Shown here: positions 45,604-55,130 of the stretch, in pieces
How the letters are laid out: every line of letters begins with the position of its first letter
How positions within the stretch are numbered: position 1 is the stretch's first letter
From: CBFDBF01 sp050293315
GTDB lineage: Bacteria; Pseudomonadota; Gammaproteobacteria; Chromatiales; Chromatiaceae
DNA: 64,000 bases
NCBI GenBank assembly: GCA_050293315.1
Contig: JBNKMS010000015.1
Coordinates: 35,650 to 99,649, forward strand
Direction: 5' to 3'
Made by a program: the position numbers and the translations under genes
Notes under the pieces: model-generated
The model's database searches: none
What the model was told of the DNA's origin: nothing
The model's input: the letters and a program-made list of their open reading frames with translations, nothing else

Positions 45604-46311
45604 TCATTTTGATTCCACCCCCTTGGGGAGCGGACGCTGCATCCGTGCCTTCAGATCCTGCCATAGTTTAACCCGGCCGGAACCACCCATCCGCTGCCCC
45701 CGGCCCCTCTCTTTTGCCAGCCAGAGCCCGCTACCGTTAAAGCTGTATATAGGCGCCAGATCGCTCCGTTTTGAGGCCGGCAGGATCTTGCTATTTAGAT
45801 TATCCAGCACCAGTGGTACTGCACTTGGTGTCGCATAGTAGGTCAGCACCATATGGTGGGCATTGAGCTCCAGCGCCTTTACATACATGATACGCATCTT
45901 CTCATCCGGAACCCCCAGCTCTCTCAGGGTGAAATACTTAGCAATTGAGTAATCCTCACAATCCGCTCCACCTTTTCCCAACGCCTCTACCGGCGTAGCC
46001 CAGTAGTCATTCCTCCCCCACAGTTGCATATCTGTGCGATAGCGTAGACGGTTAAAAAAATCATTCACCAGTTGCAGTTTCTCGTCTTCACTCTTGTCTC
46101 TGCTGCTCTCCACAAACCGCTGCCAAGAGTAAAGTCTTTCAACACCAGCACTACCAAATTCGTTCTTTACCCACTGCATAACCTCAGGAGTAAGACCCAA
46201 ACCGTCCGCAACTACTACAGAGAGAGACAACCAGCAAAGCAGCAACAGACGTCTGCCAGCAGCGAGCCATGTCTGGCCCGTCAACCCTTTAGTGGTTGCC
46301 CATACACTCAT
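45604..46311 (-). CDS. lapG: LapG-like periplasmic cysteine protease
   Basis: 235 residues from ATG at 46311 (MSVWATTKGL); a TTG 51 bp upstream is unlikely. An uncleaved or cleaved signal (residues 20-36) precedes the bacterial transglutaminase-like domain (BTLCP): catalytic C118 in GGADCEDYSIAKYF, H153 in AHHMVLTY, D170 in VPLVLDNLN. LapG cuts the N-terminal retention module of LapA-type adhesins at a double alanine and frees them from the outer membrane when c-di-GMP is low. The downstream lapD and the PAAG-bearing substrate complete the pathway. Confidence 0.94.
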   Translation of the reverse strand: MSVWATTKGLTGQTWLAAGRRLLLLCWLSLSVVVADGLGLTPEVMQWVKNEFGSAGVERLYSWQRFVESSRDKSEDEKLQLVNDFFNRLRYRTDMQLWGRNDYWATPVEALGKGGADCEDYSIAKYFTLRELGVPDEKMRIMYVKALELNAHHMVLTYYATPSAVPLVLDNLNSKILPASKRSDLAPIYSFNGSGLWLAKERGRGQRMGGSGRVKLWQDLKARMQRPLPKGVESK

Positions 46312-46441
46312 TGATAAATCCCTGCATCCTCTCTTATAGATAAACCGATTGATCCCTACCAACCTTATATAATAATTGTTCCTGTTGCGGCATAAGGCTA
46401 GAATCTGTCTCTTACATTCTAGTCACTCTGGGCAGATATAG

Positions 46442-48169
46442 ATGCGCACATCCCAATTTCCACTCCAAACCAAAAAGGAGACACCTGCCGATGCTGAAAT
46501 CGCCAGCCATCAGTTGATGCTGCGGGCTGGACTTATTCGCAAGTTGGCGGCAGGACTCTACACCTGGCTGCCATTGGGCCTGCGGGTGCTACGCAAGGTT
46601 GAAACTATTGTGCGCGAAGAGATGGACCGGGCAGGCGCTCTCGAACTACTGATGCCTGCAGTGCAGCCGGCCGAACTGTGGCAGGAGTCCGGACGCTGGG
46701 AGAAATATGGGCCGGAACTACTACGCATCAGCGATCGCCACGGCCGTGACTTCTGCTTTGGCCCTACCCATGAAGAGATTATCACCAATCTGGCCAGCAA
46801 CGAATTGAGTAGCTATAAACAGTTACCGGTCAACTTCTATCAGATCCAGACCAAATTCAGGGATGAGGTGCGGCCGCGCTTCGGTATCATGCGAGCACGT
46901 GAATTCTTGATGAAAGATGCCTACTCCTTCCATGCAGACGAGGCATCCCTGCAGGAGACCTACGATCTGATGCACCAGGCCTACAGCAACATCTTTAGCC
47001 GCTGCGGGTTGAAATTCAGAGCAGTACAGGCAGACACCGGTAGTATAGGTGGCGAGACATCTCACGAGTTTCATGTACTGGCCGACTCAGGTGAGGATGC
47101 CATAGCCTTCTCCACCGGCAGTGACTACGCCGCCAACCTGGAGATGGCAGAGGCGGTGGCCCCGGCCGGAGAGCGCCCAGCCCCTAGTGCGCAGTTGACG
47201 ACAGTAGCCACCCCAGAGCAGCGCACTATAGAAGAGGTAAGCAGGTTCCTTGGAGTTGACCCGTCACAGTGTCTAAAGACCCTATTGGTGAATGGAGCCA
47301 AGGAGGGGGAACTGGTAGCCCTGGTGCTGCGCGGTGACCATGAACTCAATAGCGTCAAGGCCGAAAAGTTGGAGCTGGTGGCGGAGCCTCTGACCATGGC
47401 CACAGATGCCGAGATAGAGGCCGCTATAGGCTGCCAGATAGGATCTATAGGTCCACTCGGGCTGACCATCCCGGTGGTAGTAGATCGCAGTGCCGCCCAT
47501 GTGGCCGACTTCGTCTGTGGTGCCAACACAGACGGCAACCACCTGACCGGAGTAAACTGGGGACGCGATCTACCGGAACCTACTACAGCGGACCTGCGCA
47601 ACGTGCAAGAGGGGGACCCCAGCCCCGACGGCAAAGGGACCCTCACCCTGGTACGCGGGATTGAGGTAGGACACATCTTTCAGCTAGGAAGAAAATATAG
47701 TGAGTCCATGAACGCCACGGTGCTCGATGCCAACGGGTCCGCCCAGGCGATGATCATGGGCTGTTACGGTATTGGTGTATCCAGGGTGGTGGCAGCCGCC
47801 ATTGAGCAGTGTCACGATGAGAGTGGTATCATCTGGCCGCCAGCCATCGCTCCCTTCCAGGTAGCACTGCTGCCGATGCAGATGGATAGGTCGCAGCGCG
47901 TACGCGAGGCGGTGGAAAAACTCTACCAGGAGATGCAGAATGCAGGCATCGAGGTGCTTCTGGACGACCGTAAGGTACGCCCGGGTGTGATGTTTGCAGA
48001 CATGGAGCTGATCGGTATCCCCCATCGTGTGGTGGTCGGTGAGCGTAGCCTGGACGAAGGCCAGGTGGAGTATCGTGGGCGCCAGGATAGTGAGAACCGG
48101 ATGCTGGCAATAGACGAGATAGTCGCTCACCTGCAGGGGCAACTCTCAAACACCGCTACCACCGAGTAG
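46442..48169 (+). CDS. proS: Prolyl-tRNA synthetase
   Basis: 575 residues, bacterial type with the YbaK-like editing insertion (about 220-410; TTVATPEQRTIEEVSRFLG, LVLRGDHELNSVKAEKL) between class II motifs 2 and 3. Motifs: PLGLRVLRKVETIVREEMDRAGA, FRDEVRPRFGIMRAREFLMKD, and the C-terminal GCYGIGVSRVVAAAIEQ followed by an anticodon-binding domain. Charges tRNA-Pro and clears mischarged Ala. Divergent from lapG with a 130-bp gap. Confidence 0.97.
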   Translation: MRTSQFPLQTKKETPADAEIASHQLMLRAGLIRKLAAGLYTWLPLGLRVLRKVETIVREEMDRAGALELLMPAVQPAELWQESGRWEKYGPELLRISDRHGRDFCFGPTHEEIITNLASNELSSYKQLPVNFYQIQTKFRDEVRPRFGIMRAREFLMKDAYSFHADEASLQETYDLMHQAYSNIFSRCGLKFRAVQADTGSIGGETSHEFHVLADSGEDAIAFSTGSDYAANLEMAEAVAPAGERPAPSAQLTTVATPEQRTIEEVSRFLGVDPSQCLKTLLVNGAKEGELVALVLRGDHELNSVKAEKLELVAEPLTMATDAEIEAAIGCQIGSIGPLGLTIPVVVDRSAAHVADFVCGANTDGNHLTGVNWGRDLPEPTTADLRNVQEGDPSPDGKGTLTLVRGIEVGHIFQLGRKYSESMNATVLDANGSAQAMIMGCYGIGVSRVVAAAIEQCHDESGIIWPPAIAPFQVALLPMQMDRSQRVREAVEKLYQEMQNAGIEVLLDDRKVRPGVMFADMELIGIPHRVVVGERSLDEGQVEYRGRQDSENRMLAIDEIVAHLQGQLSNTATTE

Positions 48170-48200
48170 TGATAAACCGATATAAGGCAGTAACAAACCT

Positions 48201-48716
48201 ATGGCAAGAATAGAGACATTTGAGCGGGAAGACCTGCTCGCCTGTGGCAGCGGCGAGATGTTCGGCTCCGGCAATGCCCAGCTCCCAACCCCCAACATGC
48301 TGATGATGGATCGAATCACCCACATTTCGGATGAGGGCGGACTCTACAATAAGGGGGAAATCAGGGCCGAACTTGATATCGACCCAGACCTCTGGTTTTT
48401 CGATTGTCACTTTCCCGGTGACCCGGTTATGCCAGGCTGCCTGGGACTGGATGCCATGTGGCAAGCCATAGGCTTCTACCTTGCGTGGATCGGCAACCCA
48501 GGTCACGGCAGAGCACTGGGAGTGGGTGAGGTGAAATTCACCGGACAAGTGCTACCTACAGCGGATAAGGTCAGCTATGAGATCAGCATGAAACGGGTAA
48601 TAACCCGCAAGTTGATCCTGGGAGTAGCGGATGGAGTGGTCAAGGTAGATGGCCGGACCATCTATGCAGCAAAGGATTTACGTGTCGGACTATTCATTCA
48701 CACAGATAATTTCTGA
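48201..48716 (+). CDS. fabA: 3-hydroxydecanoyl-ACP dehydratase/isomerase FabA
   Basis: 171 residues, normal length. FabA makes trans-2- and cis-3-decenoyl-ACP, the entry to unsaturated fatty acids. The active-site histidine lies in FDCHFPGDPVMPGCLGLDAMWQ with the catalytic aspartate in the LGLDAMWQ helix. It follows proS after 31 bp on the same strand. No fabB gene is adjacent, although many relatives have fabA-fabB. Confidence 0.96.
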   Translation: MARIETFEREDLLACGSGEMFGSGNAQLPTPNMLMMDRITHISDEGGLYNKGEIRAELDIDPDLWFFDCHFPGDPVMPGCLGLDAMWQAIGFYLAWIGNPGHGRALGVGEVKFTGQVLPTADKVSYEISMKRVITRKLILGVADGVVKVDGRTIYAAKDLRVGLFIHTDNF

Positions 48717-48899
48717 CAAAACGTCTATCCTACGGTATAACTCTATCTGGGAATCTCTGAAACTACGTCAGAGGTTGTAATGGCAGAGTAATCTGCCGCA
48801 ATGCTTTACAGCTATAGGCCACACAGATGCAGAGGAATGATCCTATTAAACCCTCTTCAGTGGGCTATAAAGCCGCGAGAGAGAAACGGCCGTATTAAG

Positions 48900-49751
48900 A
48901 TGAGCAAACAGCAGCACAACAGGCAGCAGCCATCTAAGCCATTTTCCGGCCTGCCCTCTGGCTCCATTAAGATTCTCCATATAACGGATACCCACCTGTA
49001 CGGCGACCCGGAGAAGTGCCTTGCCGGAGTCAACACCGAGCGCTCTTTTAGTGAAGTACTGCAGTTGGCACGGGAGTCTGTACTACCGGTTGATCTGGTA
49101 CTTGTTACCGGAGACCTGGTACATGACAGCTCTGAGCAGGGTTATTTGCGGATAAAAGAGCATCTGCACTCCCTGAATACGCCAGTCTATTACCTGCCGG
49201 GGAATCATGATCAGAACGAGATGCTGCACAAACTGCTGCAGACAGACCTGATCTCTATGCCCACAGCAGCTATCCACGGCGACTGGATGATCACCATGCT
49301 CGATACCAGCGTCAAAGGGAGTGATGGCGGACACCTGGACTCCGGCGAGCTGGAAAAGCTGGAGATCGCACTACAGAATAACCCGAACAGACATGTACTG
49401 GTCTGCCTCCACCATCAACCGATCCCTATAGGTAGCGGCTGGATGGATCGGATGGTGCTGGATAACCCGGATGAGTTCTTTGCCATTCTAAAACAGTACC
49501 CAAACGTCCAGTTGGTACTCTACGGACATGTCCACCAGGAGTCAGACCAGCAACACAACGGAATACGTTTTCTCAGCACCCCATCAACCAGTATACAGTT
49601 CACCCCCAACCACGAAAAATTTGGCATCGACGATGCGCCGCCAGCCCTGCGCTGGATGGCACTGCTGCCAGATGGCCAGATCCGCACCGGTCTCGAGTAT
49701 CTCGACAGCGTACCTGAAGGGTTAAACCTTAAATCGACCGGATATAGATAA
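48900..49751 (+). CDS. cpdA: 3',5'-cyclic AMP phosphodiesterase CpdA
   Basis: 283 residues from ATG at 48900; an earlier ATG at 48801 gives a non-homologous basic extension. Calcineurin-type metallophosphatase motifs: ITDTHLYGD (D-x-H), VTGDLVHDSS (GD), YLPGNHDQN (GNHD), CLHHQPIPIG (H) and YGHVHQES (GHVH). CpdA lowers cAMP. It stands alone on the plus strand. The presence of cAMP turnover fits the CRP-type sites seen in the Lap locus. Confidence 0.93.
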   Translation: MSKQQHNRQQPSKPFSGLPSGSIKILHITDTHLYGDPEKCLAGVNTERSFSEVLQLARESVLPVDLVLVTGDLVHDSSEQGYLRIKEHLHSLNTPVYYLPGNHDQNEMLHKLLQTDLISMPTAAIHGDWMITMLDTSVKGSDGGHLDSGELEKLEIALQNNPNRHVLVCLHHQPIPIGSGWMDRMVLDNPDEFFAILKQYPNVQLVLYGHVHQESDQQHNGIRFLSTPSTSIQFTPNHEKFGIDDAPPALRWMALLPDGQIRTGLEYLDSVPEGLNLKSTGYR

Positions 49752-49841
49752 AAGTGGTTAATTTAGCCTAATTTTTGTCCAAATAATGTCTATACGTGGG
49801 GGCAACTATATATAAATAGGCATTTATTAGGCGTTAAGTGG

Positions 49842-51098
49842 TTATTTATTAGATATATCGCTGCTGCGATACAGACTCCCCAGCGAGACCCCCATAGACT
49901 CCTCCAGCCCCCTCTCAGCCTGCAGTAACAGCTCTCCCAACGCCCTCTCAGCAGGCTCCTCTGACCTCATAAGCACCTCTTGCTCAGGCAGTAGAAAGGG
50001 GCGTATCTGATACAGCTCATGCAGTGGAACCTCTGCAAGATCTCGCGCCAACCCCCACTCCTGCTCCTCACTCCGCAGCAGCAGATGTCCCTGCTGCAAC
50101 TCTCGTAACAGTAATTCGACATGCTCATCTGAGGCATTCTCCATCTCATCAGCCAAGGCCTGGGTTGTCAGCGTCTTGCCACTGTGCTGTGCCTGCCAGA
50201 GTCTTTCAAGAAGGCGGAATGCCAACAGTAGATCATTTCTGCCACCATTATCCCTATGCCCATCCTCACGAAAGACCCCCAGACAGCAGGCAAACTCGGC
50301 CCCAAACAGGGTCACCAGCCAGGAGAGGTAGAGCCAGACCAGAAAAATCGGGATAGCCGCCAGGGCGCCGTAGATCGCCTCATAGGTAGGGAAATGGGTT
50401 ATATAGAGGGCAAAGCCTCTCTTCGCCAACTCAAACAGGAGTGCCGCCAGTACCCCACCGGCCAGGGCGTGGCGAATGGGGACACTACAGTTCGGCACCA
50501 CAGCATAGAGCAGAGTGAAGGCAACGGCAGAGGCCAGCATCGGGGCAAGCCCAAGTAGGCCGCCGCCCGCACCTATGGTGGCCGCCGCACCAGATATAAT
50601 CGGGATAGATACCAGATATGAGGTCACCACTATACTAGCGCCCATCAACAGCGGACCCAGAGAGAGAACGGCCCAATAGACTATAAACTTAGAGATGGCA
50701 CCACGCTTGGCCTTTACCCGCCATATCGTGTTGAGTGAGCGATCGATATTGGCCATCAGCAGCAGTGCCACCACAACCAGAAAGGCGAAGCCGGCCCCGG
50801 TCAGCCTGGACGCCTTGGCGGCAAACTGCTGCAGATGCTGCTGCAGTATCTCACCGAAGGTCGGCATAAAGTTCTCAAACACAAAACCCTGAATCAACTC
50901 AGCCACCCGACCAGAGATCGGGAATGCCGCAAAGACCGCCAGTGAGACAGTCATCAGGGGAACTATGGACAGCAGGGTGGCGAAGGTGAGCGAAGCTGCA
51001 TTTGCCATACCTTGATCTGCGGCAAAGCGAGAGAATAGCAACCTGCCAAAACTGATTGTCCGATGCCAAAATAGAGCTACTCTCTCCATCCAACTCAC
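49842..51098 (-). CDS. YihY/BrkB family membrane protein
   Basis: 418 residues. Six to seven hydrophobic helices in the first 280 residues include ADQGMANAASLTFATLLSIVPLMTV and LFELAKRGFALYITHFPTYEAIYGALAAIPIFLVWLYLSWLVTLFGAEFA, the signature of the YihY/BrkB family, once misnamed ribonuclease BN. The C-terminal 130 residues form a soluble winged-helix-like domain (LTTQALADEMENASDEHVELLLRELQQGHLL). Function unknown. Confidence 0.92.
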   Translation of the reverse strand: MSWMERVALFWHRTISFGRLLFSRFAADQGMANAASLTFATLLSIVPLMTVSLAVFAAFPISGRVAELIQGFVFENFMPTFGEILQQHLQQFAAKASRLTGAGFAFLVVVALLLMANIDRSLNTIWRVKAKRGAISKFIVYWAVLSLGPLLMGASIVVTSYLVSIPIISGAAATIGAGGGLLGLAPMLASAVAFTLLYAVVPNCSVPIRHALAGGVLAALLFELAKRGFALYITHFPTYEAIYGALAAIPIFLVWLYLSWLVTLFGAEFACCLGVFREDGHRDNGGRNDLLLAFRLLERLWQAQHSGKTLTTQALADEMENASDEHVELLLRELQQGHLLLRSEEQEWGLARDLAEVPLHELYQIRPFLLPEQEVLMRSEEPAERALGELLLQAERGLEESMGVSLGSLYRSSDISNK

Positions 51099-51147
51099 TC
51101 CCTCTATTGTTATAATGGTGCGCCACCGCTACATATAAACCAGATAG

Positions 51148-51849
51148 ATGACTATAAGCGAACAGTTTCCACTAAACATCACCCTAGATGAAGGGGCGAG
51201 TTTTGACAACTTCTTTAGGGGCGATAGTAGCCAGGTGGTGGCCGCTGTCAGGGGCTGTAGTGAGGGCAGTGGGGAGCAGTATCTCTTTGTTTGGGGCAAC
51301 CCCAGCACCGGCAAGACCCATCTACTGCAGGCCGCCTGCCGCAGGGCAGGTGAACTGGAAAGACGTGCGACCTATGTACCATTTGGGCTTGCCTCTCAAT
51401 TTAGCACTGAGCTGCTACTTGGCCTGGAGGAGATGGATCTGGTCTGCCTGGATGATATCCAGCTGGTAGCTGGGGATGAAGAGTGGGAGCATGCGCTGTT
51501 TCACCTGTTCAACCAGCTAAGGGAACGCAGTGGCCGACTACTGGTGGCCGCCGACCGCAGCCCATCCGCCCTGCCAATAAAGCTGCCGGATCTGACCTCA
51601 CGCCTCTCCTGGGGGGCCTCCTATCGCCTGCAGGAGCTGGATGAGACGGAGAAGATAGCGGCCCTTGTAGATGGCGCCCACCGCAGGGGCATGCAGCTGA
51701 CTACAGACAGTGCCAGCTACATCTTCAAACACCACCGGCGTGATATGGGATCACTGCTCACCTTCCTTGAGAGATTGGATAGCGCCTCAATGGCGGCGCA
51801 ACGCAGACCCACCATACAGTTTATACGCACGCTCCTGGAAGAGAGCTAA
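51148..51849 (+). CDS. hda: DnaA regulatory inactivator Hda
   Basis: 233 residues, a short AAA+ protein resembling the DnaA core. Walker A GNPSTGKTHLLQA (about 51-63), Walker B LVCLDDIQLVAG (about 96-107) and a sensor region ADRSPSALPIKLPDLTSRLSWG. Hda with the DNA-loaded clamp stimulates hydrolysis of DnaA-ATP. The N-terminus EQFPLNITLDEGASFDNFF includes the QFPL clamp-binding motif. It converges on pgsA with an 18-bp gap. Confidence 0.95.
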   Translation: MTISEQFPLNITLDEGASFDNFFRGDSSQVVAAVRGCSEGSGEQYLFVWGNPSTGKTHLLQAACRRAGELERRATYVPFGLASQFSTELLLGLEEMDLVCLDDIQLVAGDEEWEHALFHLFNQLRERSGRLLVAADRSPSALPIKLPDLTSRLSWGASYRLQELDETEKIAALVDGAHRRGMQLTTDSASYIFKHHRRDMGSLLTFLERLDSASMAAQRRPTIQFIRTLLEES

Positions 51850-51867
51850 ACCGCCATTGTATGGTGC

Positions 51868-52419
51868 TTAAGAGGAGTAGCCTTCAACCGCCCGTCGCCC
51901 CCAGACCCAGATATAGTCCAGCCCACTCAATATCGTAGTCAGCAGGGTACCCCAGAGCATAAACTGCAGCAGCAGTGACGGCAGACCAATCAACCCGGCA
52001 TTCAGGACTACAGCCAGAACCAGAATGATCTGCATCACCGTGTTGATCTTGCTGATCATACTTGGTTGTGCATCTATCCGATTGATACGGAAATAGTAGA
52101 TGGTCGCCCCGGCCACGATAATCACATCACGCAGCACCACAACAGCCACTAACCACCACGGAAGCATCCCCATAAAGCCCAGAGAGAGCATGGAGGAGAG
52201 CAGCAGCAGCTTGTCGGCGACCGGATCCAGAATACCTCCAAGGTGGCTCTCCCAACCAAACTGCTTAGCCAGATACCCGTCCAGTCCATCCGAGATGCCG
52301 GCGATGAGGAACATTATAAGGGCGAGATCAAACCGCTGCCGTAGCAGCGCCCATACGATGGGGATGCAGATAATGATCCGCACAACGCTGATTATGTTTG
52401 GAATGTCGCGTCTATTCAT
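51868..52419 (-). CDS. pgsA: CDP-diacylglycerol-glycerol-3-phosphate phosphatidyltransferase-like
   Basis: 183 residues from ATG at 52419. The CDP-alcohol phosphatidyltransferase motif is seen as SDGLDGYLAKQFGWESHLGG followed by ILDPVADK, with four aspartates. Four to five hydrophobic helices. PgsA makes phosphatidylglycerol phosphate. Position beside hda and purM is common in gammaproteobacteria. A related cardiolipin-type transferase cannot be fully excluded. Confidence 0.9.
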   Translation of the reverse strand: MNRRDIPNIISVVRIIICIPIVWALLRQRFDLALIMFLIAGISDGLDGYLAKQFGWESHLGGILDPVADKLLLLSSMLSLGFMGMLPWWLVAVVVLRDVIIVAGATIYYFRINRIDAQPSMISKINTVMQIILVLAVVLNAGLIGLPSLLLQFMLWGTLLTTILSGLDYIWVWGRRAVEGYSS

Positions 52420-52579
52420 AGCTGTTAGCCGGCACACACGTTTTCGGATTATCCCTCACCTGTAGGCCAGCCTCAATCCCCAACTTCCCCCTCAATGCAG
52501 AGTCAAACGCTATATATTTTCCCCCGGGCTGGAGGATTGATAGAATAGCGAGCCTATACATTTGCACCCAGGAGCAGTT

Positions 52580-53635
52580 GTGGACTCAACAGATAACAGT
52601 AGCCATGGTCTCAGTTACCGTGATGCCGGAGTAGATATCGACGCCGGCAACACCTTGGTAGAACGAATCAAGCCAATCGTCAAAAAGACCTTCCGCCCCG
52701 GCGTAATGGATGGCCTCGGTGGGTTTGGTGCCCTGTTTGAACTGCCTCTGGAGCGCTATAAAAATCCGGTCCTGGTCTCCGGTACTGACGGTGTTGGCAC
52801 CAAACTTAAACTGGCCCTAAGCATGAAGCGCCATGACACCATAGGTATCGACCTGGTGGCCATGTGCGTAAACGACATTGTGGTAACCGGAGCAGAGCCT
52901 CTCTTTTTTCTCGACTATTACGCCAGTGGCAAACTCGATATCGATGTGGCAACCGCCGTCGTCAGTGGGATAGCGCGTGGCTGTGAACTGGCAGGCGCCG
53001 CCCTGACCGGGGGCGAAACCGCAGAGATGCCTGGCATGTATGCTGCCGATGAGTATGACCTGGCAGGGTTCTCTGTTGGTATCGTGGAAAAAGAGCGCAT
53101 CATCTCTCCGGACAGGGTTACCGCTGGCGATGTCCTAATCGGCCTCGCCTCCTCCGGCCCCCACTCCAATGGCTACTCTCTGATCCGCAAGATCATTGAG
53201 GTCAATGCCGCCGATCTGCAGCAGGATCTGGATGGCACCCCCTTGGGGGAGGCACTCCTGGCCCCGACCCGCATCTATGTTAAACCACTGCTGGCCCTGC
53301 ACCAGCAGATAGAGATTCACGCCCTGGCACACATCACCGGCGGTGGTCTGCTGGAGAACCTGCCGCGGGTGCTGCCGAATAACAGCAGGGCGGTGATTGA
53401 TGCATCATCCTGGAGTTATCCAGCGGTCTTTGAGTGGCTACAGCAGCATGGCAAAGTTGCGCCGGAGGAGATGCTGCGCACCTTTAACTGTGGGGTTGGC
53501 ATGGTCGTCTGCGTAGCGGCAGATGATGCCGGACGCGCCCTGGAGCTACTAACAACTGCGGGTGAGAGTGCCTGGATACTGGGCAAAATCGAGTCATGCA
53601 GTGAGCCGCCAGGCGTTGTCATCAGTAACGGCTAA
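52580..53635 (+). CDS. purM: Phosphoribosylformylglycinamidine cyclo-ligase
   Basis: 351 residues from a GTG at 52580 with GGAG six bases upstream; the TTG at 52562 lies before this ribosome site and is not favoured. PurM closes the imidazole ring in purine synthesis. Seen: LSYRDAGVDIDAGNTLVERIK, VSGTDGVGTKLKLA, GGETAEMPGMY and ASSGPHSNGYSLIRKI. purN begins 5 bp later, a standard pair. Confidence 0.97.
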   Translation: MDSTDNSSHGLSYRDAGVDIDAGNTLVERIKPIVKKTFRPGVMDGLGGFGALFELPLERYKNPVLVSGTDGVGTKLKLALSMKRHDTIGIDLVAMCVNDIVVTGAEPLFFLDYYASGKLDIDVATAVVSGIARGCELAGAALTGGETAEMPGMYAADEYDLAGFSVGIVEKERIISPDRVTAGDVLIGLASSGPHSNGYSLIRKIIEVNAADLQQDLDGTPLGEALLAPTRIYVKPLLALHQQIEIHALAHITGGGLLENLPRVLPNNSRAVIDASSWSYPAVFEWLQQHGKVAPEEMLRTFNCGVGMVVCVAADDAGRALELLTTAGESAWILGKIESCSEPPGVVISNG

Positions 53636-53640
53636 CCCCT

Positions 53641-54309
53641 ATGGCGCAACAACAAAAACTCCCCATAGTAGTCTTGATCTCAGGTAGTGGTAGTAACCTC
53701 CAGGCGATCATCGATGGCGCCGGGAGAGATCTGCCGATAGAGATATGTGCCGTCATCAGCAACCGGGCAGATGCCTACGGACTGGAACGGGCCAGAGAGG
53801 CCGGCATTGAGACCCGTCTGCTAAACAACCAGGATTTCCCCGACCGCGACAGCTATGACCAGGCGCTGGGGGATCTAATGGATGAATACCAACCAGGTCT
53901 GGTAATCCTGGCGGGGTTCATGCGTATCCTGACCCCGGCCCTGGTAGAGCGGTTTCGGGGACGGATGCTGAACATCCACCCATCGCTACTGCCGATGTTT
54001 CGCGGCCTCCACACCCACCAACGCGCACTCGATGCAGGGGAACAACTGCACGGTGCTAGTGTCCACTTTGTAACCGAGGAGCTGGATGGAGGACCGGTGA
54101 TCATCCAGGCGATAGTGCCGATAGAGACAGATGATGATGCCGATAGCCTGGCCGCCAGGGTGCTTACACAGGAGCACATCATCTACCCAACCGCCATCCG
54201 CTGGTTTGCCGAGGGACGGCTACATATGGAAGGTACAGCCGTTATCCACGACGGAAGAGTACTGGAGTCGCCCATAATCATGAACTATGGAGAAGAGCCA
54301 CCAAGATGA
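53641..54309 (+). CDS. purN: Phosphoribosylglycinamide formyltransferase
   Basis: 222 residues. PurN transfers formyl from 10-formyl-THF to GAR. Motifs: LISGSGSNLQAIID at the N-terminus, catalytic N-H-D set in LNIHPSLLPMFRGLHTHQRAL and the DGGPVI loop. It follows purM directly and overlaps the DUF3108 gene by 4 bp. Confidence 0.97.
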   Translation: MAQQQKLPIVVLISGSGSNLQAIIDGAGRDLPIEICAVISNRADAYGLERAREAGIETRLLNNQDFPDRDSYDQALGDLMDEYQPGLVILAGFMRILTPALVERFRGRMLNIHPSLLPMFRGLHTHQRALDAGEQLHGASVHFVTEELDGGPVIIQAIVPIETDDDADSLAARVLTQEHIIYPTAIRWFAEGRLHMEGTAVIHDGRVLESPIIMNYGEEPPR

Positions 54310-55034
54310 AAAGCCTGCCCCTACGTTACCTAACTACCCTATTGGCTGCCTGCACCATGGCGCTACCGCTGATGGCCGCAGAGAGTGCCCCTGTACCCTC
54401 GTTCGTAGCTAAATATCGTCTCAGCATGGGAAATATTGTGGCGGGCAAGGTAGAGACATCCTTGAAGATAGAACCGGATGGCAACTACCACTATCGCCAA
54501 CACTCCGTCCCGGTTGGACTGCTGGCCGCCTTCAAGAGCGATGAGATCACCGAGGAGAGCAGAGGCAGGATAACAGGGACCACTATCATCCCGGAGAGCT
54601 ATCTATACAAACGCGAAAAATCAAAGAAACCGCGCCACACCAGCCTCGCCTTCGACTGGCAATCAAAACAGGTCACCGACCTGGACAGCAACTCCCAGTG
54701 GCAGCTGCAGCTGTTGCCTGGTACCCAGGATGCATTGAGTAAACAACTTGCCCTGATGCTGGCAATGGGCGTCTCACAACAAGATACGACCTTCCAGGTC
54801 GCCTCCAAGGGGAAGCTCAGGGAGTACCGGTTCCGCCCTCAGGGAGAGGAGAGCATCAAGCTGGAGAAACAGCAGACTACAGCCCTAAAAGTGGCCCGCT
54901 CCAAAGGTGATAACCCAACCAGCGCCACCCTCTGGCTCGACCCCAAGACACATTATCTCCCGGTGCGAGTGGAGAAACAGGACAAAGACAAGCTACTGAT
55001 CATGGAGCTGACATCGGTAGAGTTCCAGCAGTAA
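54306..55034 (+). CDS. DUF3108 secreted protein
   Basis: 242 residues with a signal peptide (about 1-24, LAACTMALPLMAAES). The mature part is beta-rich: FVAKYRLSMGNIVAGKVETSLKIE and TLWLDPKTHYLPVRVEKQD are typical of DUF3108, thought to be a periplasmic beta-barrel-like carrier fold of unknown role. Translation is coupled to purN through a 4-bp overlap, an arrangement common in this group. Confidence 0.88.
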   Translation: MKSLPLRYLTTLLAACTMALPLMAAESAPVPSFVAKYRLSMGNIVAGKVETSLKIEPDGNYHYRQHSVPVGLLAAFKSDEITEESRGRITGTTIIPESYLYKREKSKKPRHTSLAFDWQSKQVTDLDSNSQWQLQLLPGTQDALSKQLALMLAMGVSQQDTTFQVASKGKLREYRFRPQGEESIKLEKQQTTALKVARSKGDNPTSATLWLDPKTHYLPVRVEKQDKDKLLIMELTSVEFQQ

Positions 55035-55058
55035 CTCCTACCTATCTGCTCCTTTATC

Positions 55059-55080
55059 CCTCCCCCACTAGTGGGGGAGG
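55059..55080. terminator. Perfect 22-bp palindrome between convergent genes
   Basis: CCTCCCCCACT and its exact complement AGTGGGGGAGG without loop, between the DUF3108 and ThiE-like genes. It could serve as a hairpin for either transcript, though T-tracts are missing. G-rich flanks (GAGGAGGGGGAG) follow. Confidence 0.45.
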
Positions 55081-55130
55081 CGAGGAGGGGGAGTAGAAAA
55101 CAAGGGATACCAAAAGGCTAGTAGTCAAAG

